A DNA stretch of 64,000 bases from Zygnema circumcarinatum (taxonomy: Eukaryota > Streptophyta > Zygnematophyceae > Zygnematales > Zygnemataceae), in contig CM074804.1 of the NCBI GenBank assembly GCA_037447605.1, positions 3,141,358 to 3,205,357 of the forward strand, read 5' to 3'. Positions 1 to 12,067 of this stretch are shown here, one piece after another. Each line of letters begins with the position of its first letter. The stretch's first letter is position 1. The notes under the pieces were generated by a model. That model was not told where the DNA came from, ran no database searches, and saw only the letters and a list, made by a program, of their open reading frames with translations. The position numbers and the translations under genes were made by a program.

Positions 1-18
1 GGGGAGGTAATGACTCAC

Positions 19-1451
19 AGTATTTTCAACGGGACTGGACAAACACGCAACGATTGATGGTATACCGTCGTTTTCCACAATGATTGCGGCATTCTTTGGA
101 TCTGTGGAATGGACAGGAAAATACCATGGAGTTCAGTTTTGTGTCTCGCTGCTTAACACTCCTTAAATTTGGAAGCCAATACAACCCTGAAAGCCAGGTT
201 AACCCAATTCATCTTCAGCTTTCCTACGCTAAGTATTGGTCGGAAAAGAGACACAACTTTTGTTCTTGTAGTTGACCAACATTCAAAATCCAATAGCCAC
301 CACACTATGTGCAAGAAGTACGTTTCTGTTTCAAACTTTTAGAACAAACCACGCCTTCCTCATCTTACCAGGGCAACAGTTGCAAATGCCTCCCATGCCG
401 AATTCTTGAAGTTTTTCATTTGGCTCCGTTAAACAGTCAATGAAGAGGTCCAACACATGTAGCTGCCACCACACTCAACCAAATCTTGAAACAGTCAGCT
501 GATGAACTATCAAACGTTCAGTGAATCTGGTCGACTCCAGAACATTGAACGGTGCTTCAGGTCTATTTCTACTTTGCCACTCTTCTCAATCCTACAAAAA
601 AGGAGTCGGTACACAGACACATTTGTGAGGTGCAAAATATACTACATTTCATAAAGGATGCTCTCTCGTTTGAAATTTAAGCCTGAATCCGATCCTTCAT
701 AAAGGATCTCTTTGGCGCCTGAACATACAATTTTACATCATTGACAACCTCCGGAAAGGGACCCTTTGGAAACATCATGCAACGTAAAACAGACTTTAGG
801 TCATCCAAAAGTGCTGAAAGGACCGAAGTGGCTTTTTGCAACTAGCAAAAGATGGCTTGTGCATACGAAAGATGCCATTACATGAGGCAGGGGCTACCTT
901 AGACTTACTGTACGCAAATGCTCGTAGTTGATGGGGTCATAAGCAAAGTTGGCAAGGTTAGCGACTATCTGCTCCTTCGCCTCTGCGAACACTACAGAAC
1001 TGAGGGTTAGGGGAAAGAGCAGGGATGAGAACGGCGGAGGAGAGAGAAAGAGTGAGAAAGCATACTTTTCGGAGGCACAGGAAAGATGGGCGGAGATCGC
1101 TTCCGATCGCAATGCAAAGAATTTCCTAAATGCAGAACATTACTTTCTGACCATAAGAATAGACAAAGGACCAGGTGAACTGCGCACCCTCATCTCGTGT
1201 AGTCTGAAACTCTGTCACCAGCTCCTGTTGCTCCGATTAATATCCCCAGAAAATGCAGCAAAGACCAGTCAAAGGAAAATACAATAAGTAACAATTGGAA
1301 GAGTGTATCTTGGTATCTTGATAAAAAAAGGGTGATTGCGATCGAAAAGGAGCAAAGATGACCGTGAGAATGACTGTACTTGTAGATAATCGAAGCGAGG
1401 GGTTCCATAGCGTCCTGTTCGCTCCTTGAGCCGCTGTTCTGTACTGAACAT
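19..1451 (-). CDS. ARMC7: Armadillo-repeat protein, ARMC7-like (3' end outside window)
   Basis: Exons on the minus strand: 1451-1380, 1224-1188, 982-909, 462-369 and 101-19, all phase-matched, giving 120 visible residues; the last visible exon ends at a GT donor, so the gene continues off the left edge. The N-terminus ([19 protein letters not shown]) and the central block ([17 protein letters not shown]) match the small armadillo-fold ARMC7 family, and exon 4 encodes the next armadillo helices ([19 protein letters not shown]). ARMC7 proteins in animals are linked to the spliceosome; the plant role is not established, so only family membership is claimed. The start codon is chosen because it matches the conserved N-terminus of plant members. 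The gene is divergent from the choline-monooxygenase-like gene, about 0.4 kb away. Confidence 0.88.
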
Positions 1452-1867
1452 CAAGGTCACGGTCCCCCTCTCCTCTCTCCCCTTCCCTCTCCCGCTTGCT
1501 CTCCTGACCGGCGACTGTATCTCACTTATCGATACTATTTTCAGATACCACTCTGCTCTCCTCGCTTTCTTTCTTACAACCCTAACTGGTACACCAGTAC
1601 GCACTGTAGAATGAACTTCATGAAGGCTGTACGGGAGATCGTCAGATCGAAACTGTACAGTAAGGAAGTAAGGAGTCTTTCATCAAACCTGAAAAGGCGC
1701 TTTATGAAAAGGTGACTACCGGTATCTCATCTTACGGATTCTCCCTCCTACTGCTGCGCCCTTTTTTCTTTTTTTTACTGTAGCATCATCCCAGCATTTA
1801 AATACAGCACAGTGTCCCTCCAGCAGGCCCAGTGTCTGCCATATCCATCTCTCCCCTTGCAGAGACA
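1452..1867. promoter_or_regulatory. Divergent promoter region ARMC7 / CMO-like
   Basis: About 416 bp separate the two proposed start codons of divergent genes. Pyrimidine-rich stretches (1465-1500, 1760-1775) are visible, but I could assign no specific transcription-factor site. It becomes a true shared promoter only if the first exon of the + gene at 1868 is correct. Confidence 0.4.
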
Positions 1868-4800
1868 ATGGCAGTCGGTCAGTTCCTTCGCCGTCGACTC
1901 CTCCTTCATCAACAACGGCATTCTTCCTCAGCTATCTTCAAGCGAGCCCTCTCTCGTCACGCTGGCTCTCAAGGAGACGATGGCAACTTCGCCGGTGAGA
2001 TTTGATGACAAACTTTTCTTTGTGTCACAGAATTTGTGAGCTTGCCTTCGTCAGCGAGTGAAGGGTGAACAAAGGACCTTCAAAATGGAGGTGAAAGGAC
2101 GAGAATGCCTGGAACCATAGCTTTTAGTGAAGAATGCGGTGCGATCTTAGTACGAAAGGGTGAAATGGAGTCGAAAACTACATTGAGTAGTCGTAAGTTC
2201 TTAACTGTGCAAATCTTAACTTGCAAGTGCTTCAAAATTGACACACCAAATTGAGAACTTGCAAACCTCAACTGCTTTTTTTCGATTCTGCTAAAGAACC
2301 TTTCCATTTATACACTCGTCAGAAACTCAATTTCCTTCCTCAGCAAGAGGTGCAATTTCCAACGCCCAGATTAAACAGAATGAAGTTTGAAAATATGTGT
2401 ACTTAATAGCTCCACCTGGAAATTAATAACTGTAGATTGAGAGACAGAAGCCCGGGAGGCAGCTGGTGGCAAGTACTTCACTGCCCTCCAATTGCAGTTG
2501 AAGCGGCTTTTTAAAAGGAGAGTGGTGTCCCGAAAGAGGACATCACTAGGTAGGGAGTTTCAGTTTATACTAAAGGCGAATGCGAACAAGCAAGCTCTTT
2601 TTATTCTTTTTTTAGGTGGTAGGTGTGAAGTTCGTTGGTATAAACGTTATATTGGTCTGATTTTCCTGTTGCACAGCGACAAGAGTACCATACATTGGCG
2701 CATACTCGCCTGCCAGCTCTTTTTTTGAGCAAGACTTCGCGAGGCTGTCGTGTGAGCTCTTCAGTTCCTCCGGAATGGCTGGGCACTTTTATTCGACTTG
2801 GGCCCAACCCAAGTCCCCTCCCTTTCGAGAAGCCTCTGAGGTGATTTTGGCTTTGCACAGACTTTGGCGCTTCAAAGTGTTCATAGGGTAAGCAAATGAA
2901 TCAACAGGGATTGAAATTCATTTTTTGCAGTACCGGTGTTATCTAGGCCCTAGGGCCATTTGCTGTTTTGCAGGGAGTTCGACAGTTGTTTGTTTCAGCA
3001 GACAGTTGTTTTTTGTTTTTACAGCAATGCAGAACATGCTCAGATCCCTAACTTTTCTGATCAAAGCTTCCAAGACAATAGATAGGATGAGATTCCATTG
3101 AAGGCTGACATAGTGACTTCGCTAGGCGTAGCATGCGTTGAACATAAACGTGACCCCTTCTTTGAGTTATAAATATTTTTTTTTGTTGCGAAGAAGAGTG
3201 ATTTAGCACGCTTTTAGAGGCTCTTTCAAGCTCTTTACTCAAGTGTTTGCTTCACAATTCCACCAGGTCCCAGTGACAGAAAACTTTCTGGCAGCCCTGG
3301 AAGGCAGTCTTCAGCCAGACTTTGACCCCAGGTAACAATCCTGCAGGGGCAGACACCTCTCCTGGAGATCTGCATACACGCAGATGCGAATAGGGGCTGC
3401 AAGATAGGGAGCCGCAAGCGTTGAGAAATTCCCTGCTCCTGCTTGCAGCCGTCATGGGATTCTGGGCCTTTGAAGCGGTGCAGCCTTTACGATGGAGAGG
3501 GATGGCCTCCTCCCCCCGCGGTGTATCTCAACCCTGCGGGTGAGATTCTGTTTCAAATTGTGGAAGTGCTCTAGTCACTAGAAAGTCCAATTAGTGGTCA
3601 CTGAGCAAAAGTGTATGGCTAACAATAGTGAGCTCACGATTCACTGTTCATTAAAGAGGCTTGTCGCGGATTACTACATGGTGCTTATCGTAGTTTGTGC
3701 CGACGTAGACCTGCTACTATGTGGATGTGGATTACAGCGCAGACTCCTCAAACTCTCACCTCTAACAAATGCAAGTTATGGCCGGTTCGATGTGTGCTTG
3801 CAGTGGCAGAAGCAGAGATGCAGAAAGTGTTTTGGCATTCCTGGCAAGTGGTAGGCAGCAAAGTGCAAGTGGAGAGCCCCGGGGACTACTTCACTGGGGA
3901 CATTGGGGCCCTCCGCTTTGTGGTCTGCAGGTGTGCCTCTCCCTCCTCCCCGCCAATGTGCCGACAAAGGAGCAGCTTCACTTTATGGCTATGGATAGAT
4001 GCATACTTAGACATTTCACTTTATGGCTATGGATAGATGCATACTTAGAAATTTCACTTTATGGCTATGGATAGATGCATACAGTACTTAGAAACTTCGA
4101 CTTTGACAGTGCAGCCGACGCAGTCCCTTGATTCCGCGATTGGCCGCGCGTGTGACAGGGATGGCGCGGGCAAGCTGCAGGCTTTCCACAACGTCTGCAG
4201 GCACCACGCAGCCGCGGTAGCCAATGGGGAGGGCCGCTGCGACCGCTTCGTGTGCCCCTATCACGGCTGGACGTACAGCCTCGACGGCCGACTGCAGCGG
4301 GCCACTCGCCTGAGCGGCATCAAGGTGGTGCTCGTAGCCGTCCACTGTGCACGCATTGACCCCGTCAGAGTAACTGCCACCTGTAGGGCGAGGATTCTAC
4401 TTCTACAGAGCAATCGCAACACACTGCAGAACTTCTGCTAGCAGTGCGCATGGCTGTGTGTCGACGAAGCCAACGAGTAACGACGGGGCTAAGAGTTAGT
4501 GTTCAAGTTGACAATCCTCTCACTTTGAAGTGTTTTTTTCGCAGAACTTCTCCCCTCGTGACTATGGGCTTGTGGCGATCCCGCGAGTTGGCCTTTGCGG
4601 CCCCCTCGTTCTCATGCACGTGGAGGCAGTGTTGGGGGGTGCTAAGTCCCCCGCTCCGCAGGGCGAGGCAGCAAAGCAGTCCGCCGTTGCGAGTGAAGAG
4701 GAGATTTGCAAAGAGTGGATGGACGACTATAAGGGGCTTCCGCCCTTTGGTAATCTCCCTCATGTAAAGCATCTGGCGATGAAGCAATGGGAGGTGGTAC

Positions 4801-6465
4801 GTTCTTACAGACCCATGAAGAGACGCTGTTTAGGGGCTTTCTTTCTTTTTAGGGGTGGCGGGCTGGCTAATTGACTAAGAGTAAAGATGACTAAGTGCTG
4901 ACTTCGAGGTCTGTGCTTTCTGGACTTGGGAGAACTGTTGCAGAACTGCAACTGGAAGGTGCTTGTGGACTCATTCTTAGGCCTTTCTTACAGCAATACT
5001 TCAGCAAGTCAAGTTGCCTCGATCAATTCCATACAGGTCAGACCACTTCTTTTCCTTCAGTTTTTCCTCCTTTTCCTTTTGTTTTGTTGCATTAGCTCCA
5101 TCTCTCAGGTGTACTCCAGAGGGTGTCACCCGCACCCTTCAGCAGGCACCTCCATATGAAACCACTTGACAGTTTTGTCAATGCCCCCCCTGCAGAATGC
5201 CCCTCAAATGAGAGTTGTTGAAGCAAGCGGAGCGGCCATTGCTGGCGACAAAGAGACGTTCAATTTCTCTGGTGCAGCGCATGCCTTCAATTTTCCTAAT
5301 TTCTTTGCCAGCAGGTGCGCGCTGCTGCCTAACGGAACGGACGCACACCGTCCTTCACTCGGTCGAGATAAGACTGCGTTTTGCCCGCTTCTGTAATGGA
5401 GTTTCTTGCCACGTGGATTGACATGTATGGGCGTTGGTCTCTTTGTCAAGGATTCAGCTGGCAAGGTAAAGCAAGGTAGGCATGCATGGAAAGCTTTCTG
5501 TGAGGCTTTCAGAGGCCTTCTTATGCCTGGTCCTCTGCACTACAGTCAAATTTGTAGATGTTGCAATATTTCTTAGTATGTGGGAGTTAAAAGCAACTGG
5601 CGTGTTGGTTTGGTGGAAATGAGGCTGTCTGTTTCAAAGTGATTGAGCATGTCGTCGGGGAAAGTGGCATACATGGCGGAACAGAAGGGGTTTCCTGTAG
5701 TAGCCACGGGTTACCTGCTGAGTTGTATAGTGCGCTTTGCGAGTGCTTCCTTTTCTGTCAAGAGAAAGGGGGATGGGAGTCGTCAAACATGCGTGGTTCT
5801 TGAAGAGAAGAAAAGCAGTCTCTGATTCGCTTACCACCTTTTTCTCCGCAGACAGTAATACTGTAAGATATGGGGATTCTATCGAATGCTTGCTATTTGA
5901 ACACCAGCCTTACAGCCTAGCGGAATTCACAACGGCCAGTCTATGACGATCATTGCTTAGCTAGGAAATCCGTCTGCGTGACAATGTTGTGAAGAATGGT
6001 TGAGGGGCATTGCAGGTACGGACCCTGGCTTTGTACGAACACCATTCTGCCAATAGCTGCTGAAGAATCTCTCATTACTCAAAACTGTTATATTGAGGAG
6101 ACTTGCGCAATTGACTCCAGAGGGCAGTACATAGAAAGATGTCTGGTCGCCCAGCAGGAGGTACTTGGCTCAAACTTCCAAATGTGCAGGATGCATGGGC
6201 CCATGCCAATATCATGAAGCCTATACTTTCTACCTTCCCTAACCTCATGCTCAACCGTAAATTCATTACAACTTTTGGAGTTACAGTAGACATGACCATG
6301 TGATAGTGCTGTCTCCTGGGACTGACACGTGTGCAGGTGGTCAGTGAACAAGCGCGTCTGTGTGAGGAGCTGCAACGGCATGTCAACTCAGCAACGTACG
6401 CTCCCATCAGAACATGCGCTAACCAAAAGTTTCACCGACAGCTGCGTCAGCATTTAAGCAGTTGA
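1868..6465 (+). CDS. Choline-monooxygenase-like Rieske oxygenase lacking the iron-ligand segment
   Basis: Exons 1868-1994, 3244-3331, 3484-3539, 3804-3930, 4159-4324, 4545-4796, 4944-5036, 5196-5314, 6016-6160 and 6337-6465 join in phase to 433 codons plus stop. The first exon (Arg-rich, organelle-presequence-like) and the exact start of exon 2 are the least certain parts. Exon 4 has the family signature VFWHSWQVVG; exon 5 carries an intact Rieske [2Fe-2S] site (FHNVCRHH and FVCPYHGW); later exons match the C-terminal half of plant choline monooxygenase (NCNWKVLVDS, HAFNFPNFFA, RYGPWLCTNTILP). In the family, this half holds a mononuclear iron bound by an Asp and two His in a DGGYHVPYAH-type motif. 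Here the reading goes straight from VDSFLG to LSYSNTS and that motif is absent. Plant CMO is a plastid enzyme of glycine-betaine synthesis; this copy may be catalytically dead or altered. A 38-bp tandem repeat lies in intron 4. Confidence 0.8.
3977..4095 (+). repeat. Tandem repeat, 38-bp unit, three copies
   Basis: Three consecutive copies start at 3977, 4015 and 4053; each contains ATGGCTATGGATAGATGCAT. The array lies wholly within intron 4 of the CMO-like gene. The third copy has a small insertion near its end. Confidence 0.9.
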
Positions 6466-8185
6466 AGCGACGGTTTTGTAGGCAGTGGAACGCCTTGAAG
6501 TGAAAGTCAAATCCAGAGTGTATGTATTCGGGGCATATATATCTGTCTTGTAGTGTATGGTAATGTAATGAAGATATGTGATCGTGAGCAAGTTAGGATC
6601 AGACAGCTAATATACGAAAGTGACCATAGGCGCCTGCGCCAGTCCGAGGACCACCCCACCGCGTATCTCTCTTCGGGTTCGTCCATGCAGTGAACTGTTA
6701 ATGTCAGCAGGGACGCAGTACCTGGCACACGAATAACTTGTGGTTTGCCAGGTCACACATTTAGTCAGCCGGCCAGCACCAGGGGGCTTCGAAGTCGGTT
6801 TTTCCTTTAGATGCCAGGCCGGCGCTATTTTGCTGATGCTCGTCTCAGTGAGGTTTCACATGCGATCAAAATTAGTGACCACACATGCCCCCCTTCGTTC
6901 CATAATCTCGCACGGCCAATGCGCAAGTTCTCATAGATCGACATCGGACCTTCCATTTCGTTCCACTTCCATTTTCATTCCTTTTCCGTTTTTCCTTTCA
7001 TTTGCCAATGAGCAGGCCCTCATTCGTGAAAAGGGACCCGTAAAAAAAGCATGGAACACTGCAGTCTAACTGAGATGAAAGAAAAAACGAAAGAATGAAA
7101 TGACAGTCAAGAAACTGTTCTGGAAGCAGCGGCCAGAGTTCATATTGTTACCCAAGTGCACGCGACACTTGCCTGCCGGCAAGAGCCGCATGTGGCGTAT
7201 AGCTATTCGTATGTACATGCTACTTATGAATCCACTTACACCCCCCCCGACCTCCCGATCCTACCAGCAGAAACACACAAAGGGGACTGGACATTCCCCC
7301 CACATCCCCCCAAAAAAACCTTTAAGCATCCAAGTGACCATCTCTCCCCCCCCACCCTTTGTACCCTTCTCTCCCTGCTTCACCTTCTTCCTGTACAAGC
7401 TCGGAGGAGCCGAGACTTACCCTATTCAAGCACTAAAACTGGTGATGCAGAGTGAGTCTTTTCATACCTCCCGGCATCCATTGGCCTCCTATAGGCTGCT
7501 GATTCAATGCAATCCGAATTCTTCTATACATATCAGCCCAAAGAGGATAATGTGGGGAAGGAAGCAGACGTCCGAATCACAGGCACTCGGCGTTGGCGGG
7601 ACATTGCTTCCGTCAGGCGAACCATTTGCACCTTCAGCTGGTTGATTCTCTGTATTCACAACAACCGTGTAAGCCTATTGAAATTAGAGATGATCTGCGA
7701 CATGGACCGGCTGGATTCACAGTGACTAGGGCCAACAAATCATACAGCATTTATCAACCGGTTGGAGGCAGCTGGGTGCCTTCCTTCTGAGTCTCTTCTA
7801 TGTGCAGAAAAAGGACGGCAGCAACCAAAGGCATGCTCCAAAAAAAATGTCAGCAAAAAGAAAGCATTTGCCTTCGGTTCAAAGTCACAACACATGAGAG
7901 CCAGTTCGTCAACATGGTCATGCCAGGAGACAGACACCTCTCTAAGCAGGGAGGTGTACAGTCCAGTCAACAAGCTCTTTCAATTGTACTGTGGACCTAT
8001 ATGAATGATCGAACTAAGTGGTAAGAATGTAGGGTATGAAAGATGGAGACTGATGTACAGAAATTATAGCCAGAAAGTGTTTTACCAAGAGCTACATGTC
8101 TCTGCATACGTGCAAAACATGTCTACTTGCAGTCGGATCATTGTCTGAAGGATGCAACGAGTGGAATGAGTATCAAGTAAGAACT
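6466..8185. other. Convergent intergenic region
   Basis: This region lies between the 3' ends of the CMO-like (+) and ATI-like (-) genes and should hold both 3' UTRs. I saw no conserved protein, RNA gene or clear repeat. Open frames at 7100-7645 are C/P-rich low complexity without family resemblance. Confidence 0.5.
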
Positions 8186-10892
8186 TCAGAAAGGTTTTGT
8201 TACACACGAAATTGCACCACCTACGACAAATCGGACGTCAATCTGAGCACAAATTGGACAATCAGGCAGTTATCAAAAGGTTAGAAACGAAAAAGAACAT
8301 ACCTCCTCACGCTTCCTCAGCAACAAGTGCAACTGCTCGTTCCGACGCCGCTCCAGCTGCCACCTCTGAGCAAGAAAAACAAGACCTACAACTGCCGCAG
8401 CTAGAGCTGTAGCCCAAAGGGCGCCCTGCTGCTCCTCTAGGCCTGCCCAGATTCTTCTAACTAACCCTCCTCGCTCACTCCACCAAGTTTCTCCTAGACT
8501 AAGGCTGAGCCAGCTTGACCGTTGTAAGCCGCTTCTAGGCCTGTCTTGGTTCCTGTCACTCTGTGTCCTCTCCTCACCCTCGAGTGAACTATTTTCCCCT
8601 TGTACAATTCTGCCTTGAAATCCTTCGGCCAGAGATTCCCTTGGCAGACCCAAAAGGTTTCCATTTCCCTCCCCACTTCGCGTGCCAATACGGTCAGCGT
8701 CACGGGCAACCCTGCTGCTTTCTTGCGGTCCACTTTCAGATCCGAGACTATCATCGGAGTCAAGTGATGAAAAGGCGTCATCAGGCGAATCCTCTGCAGG
8801 TGGATTCTTTTGCACGTTAGACACGTCGCCAGTTACAGATGGACCAGATTCTCCTGGTGGAACAAGTGTCCAGCTGTGTGATCCACAATCTCCTCCAGGC
8901 GGAAGTCTTTGGGGAATATGGGACGTTGGCCCAAGGAACATGCTGCCAGGTGGCAGAGATGAAGTAGATAAGTTGCCACCGGTGGACGAGGCAGTGCCCA
9001 TGAAAGAAACAGTCCCAGCAGGTAGTCTCACTTGCCAACTCTCTCGGCCAAAAGTCTCGCTCAAATAAGCATTGAAATTCGCCATCCTCTCACTTTCATT
9101 ACCCAAATAGCTGTGTCCAATTGCGTCAAATGGCTCTGTACTTGACCCTACCCATCCAGATACCGCCATAGGATGCACAACATTTGATGAATCGCCCCTG
9201 CCTGGCTGCTGGGAATTTCCAGTTGGCAGTGTGCTCAGAGATGAGGTGAAGGACGACCACATATGTTCAGCGCCAACTGACTGGCCTTCCTGCTGCTGGC
9301 CAAAATCACCCAACTGAGCGCTACTCAAGTTGGAAGTGTTGGCAGTAACTCCAGCAGCCGATACGGCAAGCATGGGTGGGCCAGAAGCAGAAGCAGAACC
9401 AGATGCTTGAAGTTCCCGTTGCCACATCACAAACATGGGGCTACTTGCCGGTGGCGATGCTGCTGACGGCTGGTGTGACTCGGAATCAGCAAGACCTGAA
9501 ATAGGATGAGCTCCTGCTGAGCTGGACCCTCCTCGACCAGCAACTTCCCCAACGAGAGACCCTGCAGGAGTACGTGATGGAGATGGCCAAAGCATCCGAG
9601 GCTCGGATGCATCAAAATGCGCTGAATCGACAAGGCTGACTCCAAGACCTCCAAGTGCAATGACGCTCCTAGAAGGGGACGACACGAAGGAGGATGAAGA
9701 GTCGACCCTTAACCCAGCCATTGACGAATTGAGGCTGACCTGCAAGTTGCAAAGAGTTCGAGATAAAATGAGTATATTGCACGTCGTGCAAGAGAAGAAG
9801 GCGAAAGACTTTGTGTATTATTATTCCATCGTCTAGTCAGCCTTAAACTTGGTTCATTCGCTGAATGAACATCAAAAGGAGAAACGCTCACTTCACATTC
9901 AGGCCGACCGCCTAAATCATATTGACAGATAAGGACTAAGGAAGCAAATTTGGATCGATGCAATTGGCTCCAAGAGTGGGCATTTAGGACGAATGCACTG
10001 CACAATGCACTTCTCGACAATGCTCACCTGAGAAAGGCTCAACAATTCCCATTCCTGGGAACCCGGCATAGGCTGACCATTTTCAGGTTTGCCAGCTTCA
10101 ACATCACCCCCATCAATTTTGCTAGACGGAGTTGCACAAGCGTCAGTGGCGGTTTCCGGCAGTCGCAATGCTGCTGGCGAGGTTGAAGCAATATGTACAT
10201 TGTCTTCTGTATGAACAGAACTTCCGGCTCCTGCAGGTCCAACAGTGGGCCAGACTGCTTCAGTTTCAAGTTGTGAGATGATTATGGACCAACTTTATTG
10301 TTGGAGACATCAGTAATAGACCAAACATGTTGAACTCAGACGGTCAAACTTCAAAACGTTGGAGGCTTTACATTAAAAGGATGCGGAACATCCGTAACGA
10401 ATGGTTTATGAAAATGCAAAGACAACAATGATGATGACATAAAGGATAAAGACATCTTGTCCTTGGCAGAACAAACCAATTTGATGAAGAAAAAACTTAA
10501 CAGCCGTTCAGAGATTCAGAGACGCGGTTCAGCAGTGAAGACAATTGCAAGTCGCGTCATCTGTGTAGTCTAAAATTGGGCAGAATGCACCTAGTCGCTG
10601 GTGATTTTCAGGCTCCAGTTTCGACCCAGCAGGGAAACACAATCAAACTAAAACAAGCTCTCCAAATAGAGCGAGAGTTCGGACATGACGATCCAATTAT
10701 TGCAAAAAACACCGGCAAGACTACTGCATATACTACAAGCTGGTCAGCATACTACAAGCTCTCCAACCGTCCAACCTCTCAAGCAAAATGCCGTTCACAC
10801 AAGAAAGATAGCAGCTGAAGCACACCTGCGGGAGCATGTGTCTCGCCAATGGCTCCATCATTGTTTCCGTCACTTCGTTGGCCTCCCGCCAT
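8186..10892 (-). CDS. ATG8-interacting protein, ATI1/ATI2-like, long form
   Basis: Exons 10892-10826, 10257-10028 and 9739-8303 join in phase; a short terminal exon 8242-8186 after a 60-bp intron would complete a 596-residue protein, but that last exon is tentative. The C-terminal part has a single membrane helix followed by AQRWQLER, preceded by a WW pair. This pattern is characteristic of plant ATI proteins, which are ER/plastid-associated membrane receptors that bind ATG8 and send cargo to the vacuole. EWELLSL near residue 95, just before the end of exon 2, matches the position of the WEVVSL block in ATIs and contains a W-x-x-L ATG8-interacting motif. The middle 400 residues are Ser/Gly/Pro-rich and apparently disordered, making the protein about twice the usual ATI length. 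The assignment rests on the membrane/QRWQ block and the N-terminal block, not on the disordered part. ATG3 lies about 9 kb away. Confidence 0.72.
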
Positions 10893-12067
10893 GGCAAATC
10901 CTTGTTTCCTTCAAAGTCCAAGAACAGCAATTCTGGCCAGAACTATTCTGCCAGAACATAACATTAACCCGCACCTGATATGAATCTCGAGAACCAACTG
11001 CAGTCATCCAGTAAAACCAAGTCACGCAAGCTGCAACTAAACTTCCAGGAGAAAGGCGCTTAAATCGACAGCGAAACACTAGAACAAGCTCAGAAAGAAC
11101 CCGTGCCTCTTTTTTTCAGCACCGTCTTTCTCGCTGCTAAGATATTTTCCATTGCAAAACGGCATGTCCAGCAGGAAAGCGTCCAGAAGTACATGCTCAC
11201 CTGCAGGGAAGGCGAGCGAGCAGACGCTTCGCCTTGGTGGTCATGCCATGGCCGGGCGGCTTGGCTAGGAAAGGCGAGTCTTGCTGACGAAGGGCTAAAT
11301 TGCTCCGTGTGAACAGGGCAACGCCCTCTTCTCTCCAGTGGGAACACTTCGATGGATCTGGATCCGCCAACAGACAAAACCAGATTGGAGCGAGGTCAGC
11401 GCCAGTGAGAACGCCCAGCGGATAGAACCGGATCACCTCCAAGAAATGTGTGAACGGGAAGCGGGCTTTATTTTTCTTGTGTGAACGGGGGCAGGTGCTG
11501 GGGCTCAAATGAACAGAGGGCAAAGAAGCTCGTCGAGGTTTGTAATTAGCTCGTGTGGAGGTCTGAAAGAAGTGCATTGGCATTGGTCTCACGATGGCGA
11601 TGCCGTCAAATGCACATGGGAAACGACTAAGTTTAGAACCAAGGTGAACCGGTCAAGGGACGCTTTGAGCTGCCTTCGTAAAAGTAAGCGAAGATGTGAA
11701 GGAACGGATTGAGTGCTTCGCTTTAGAAATGACGATGACCGCGCCTATAACTCTGCCACATTTCAGCAAGAGGGACTTCAATCGCATGGCCGACAAACTT
11801 GTTTCATACTAAACAAACGTAGGGCTCCTTGATTGAATAACTTGTTTGAACAAGTTAAAGCAAATGAAGTGTATCGTACATACAATACAAGACCAATTGA
11901 ACAATTCTCGGGCCCGAAAGCTACTTACTATAATGTCTCTCTAAACGACAGGTCAACGGCCTTCTGGAGACAATTACATTACAATACACGGTGATGTCCT
12001 AACTGTACACGACCTTTTCACAGTTTCCAGAGAAGCCTGCCCGACACCCTATAGGCCTGAGCTGCAT
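10893..12067. other. Intergenic region between ATI-like and F-box genes
   Basis: This holds the 5' flank of the ATI-like gene and the 3' flank of the F-box gene, both transcribed leftwards. It contains copy A of a dispersed repeat (11579-11670). No further gene is supported. Confidence 0.5.
11579..11670 (+). repeat. Dispersed repeat family, copy A
   Basis: Two conserved boxes are present: TCACGATGGCGATGCCGTCA (from about 11589) and GAACCAAGGTGAACCGGTCA about 40 bp downstream. The same two boxes, with nearly the same spacing, recur at 41192, 41408 and in reverse at 58662; a shorter version is at 40173. Confidence 0.75.

Noticed and set aside
5104-5159. RGCHPHPSAG as a displaced iron-ligand exon of the CMO-like gene
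   Set aside because: It lies after, not before, the block it should precede, and its His spacing does not fit the family motif.
7100-7645. A 181-residue plus-strand frame
   Set aside because: Pro/Cys runs from C-rich low complexity; no domain and no splice-consistent partners.
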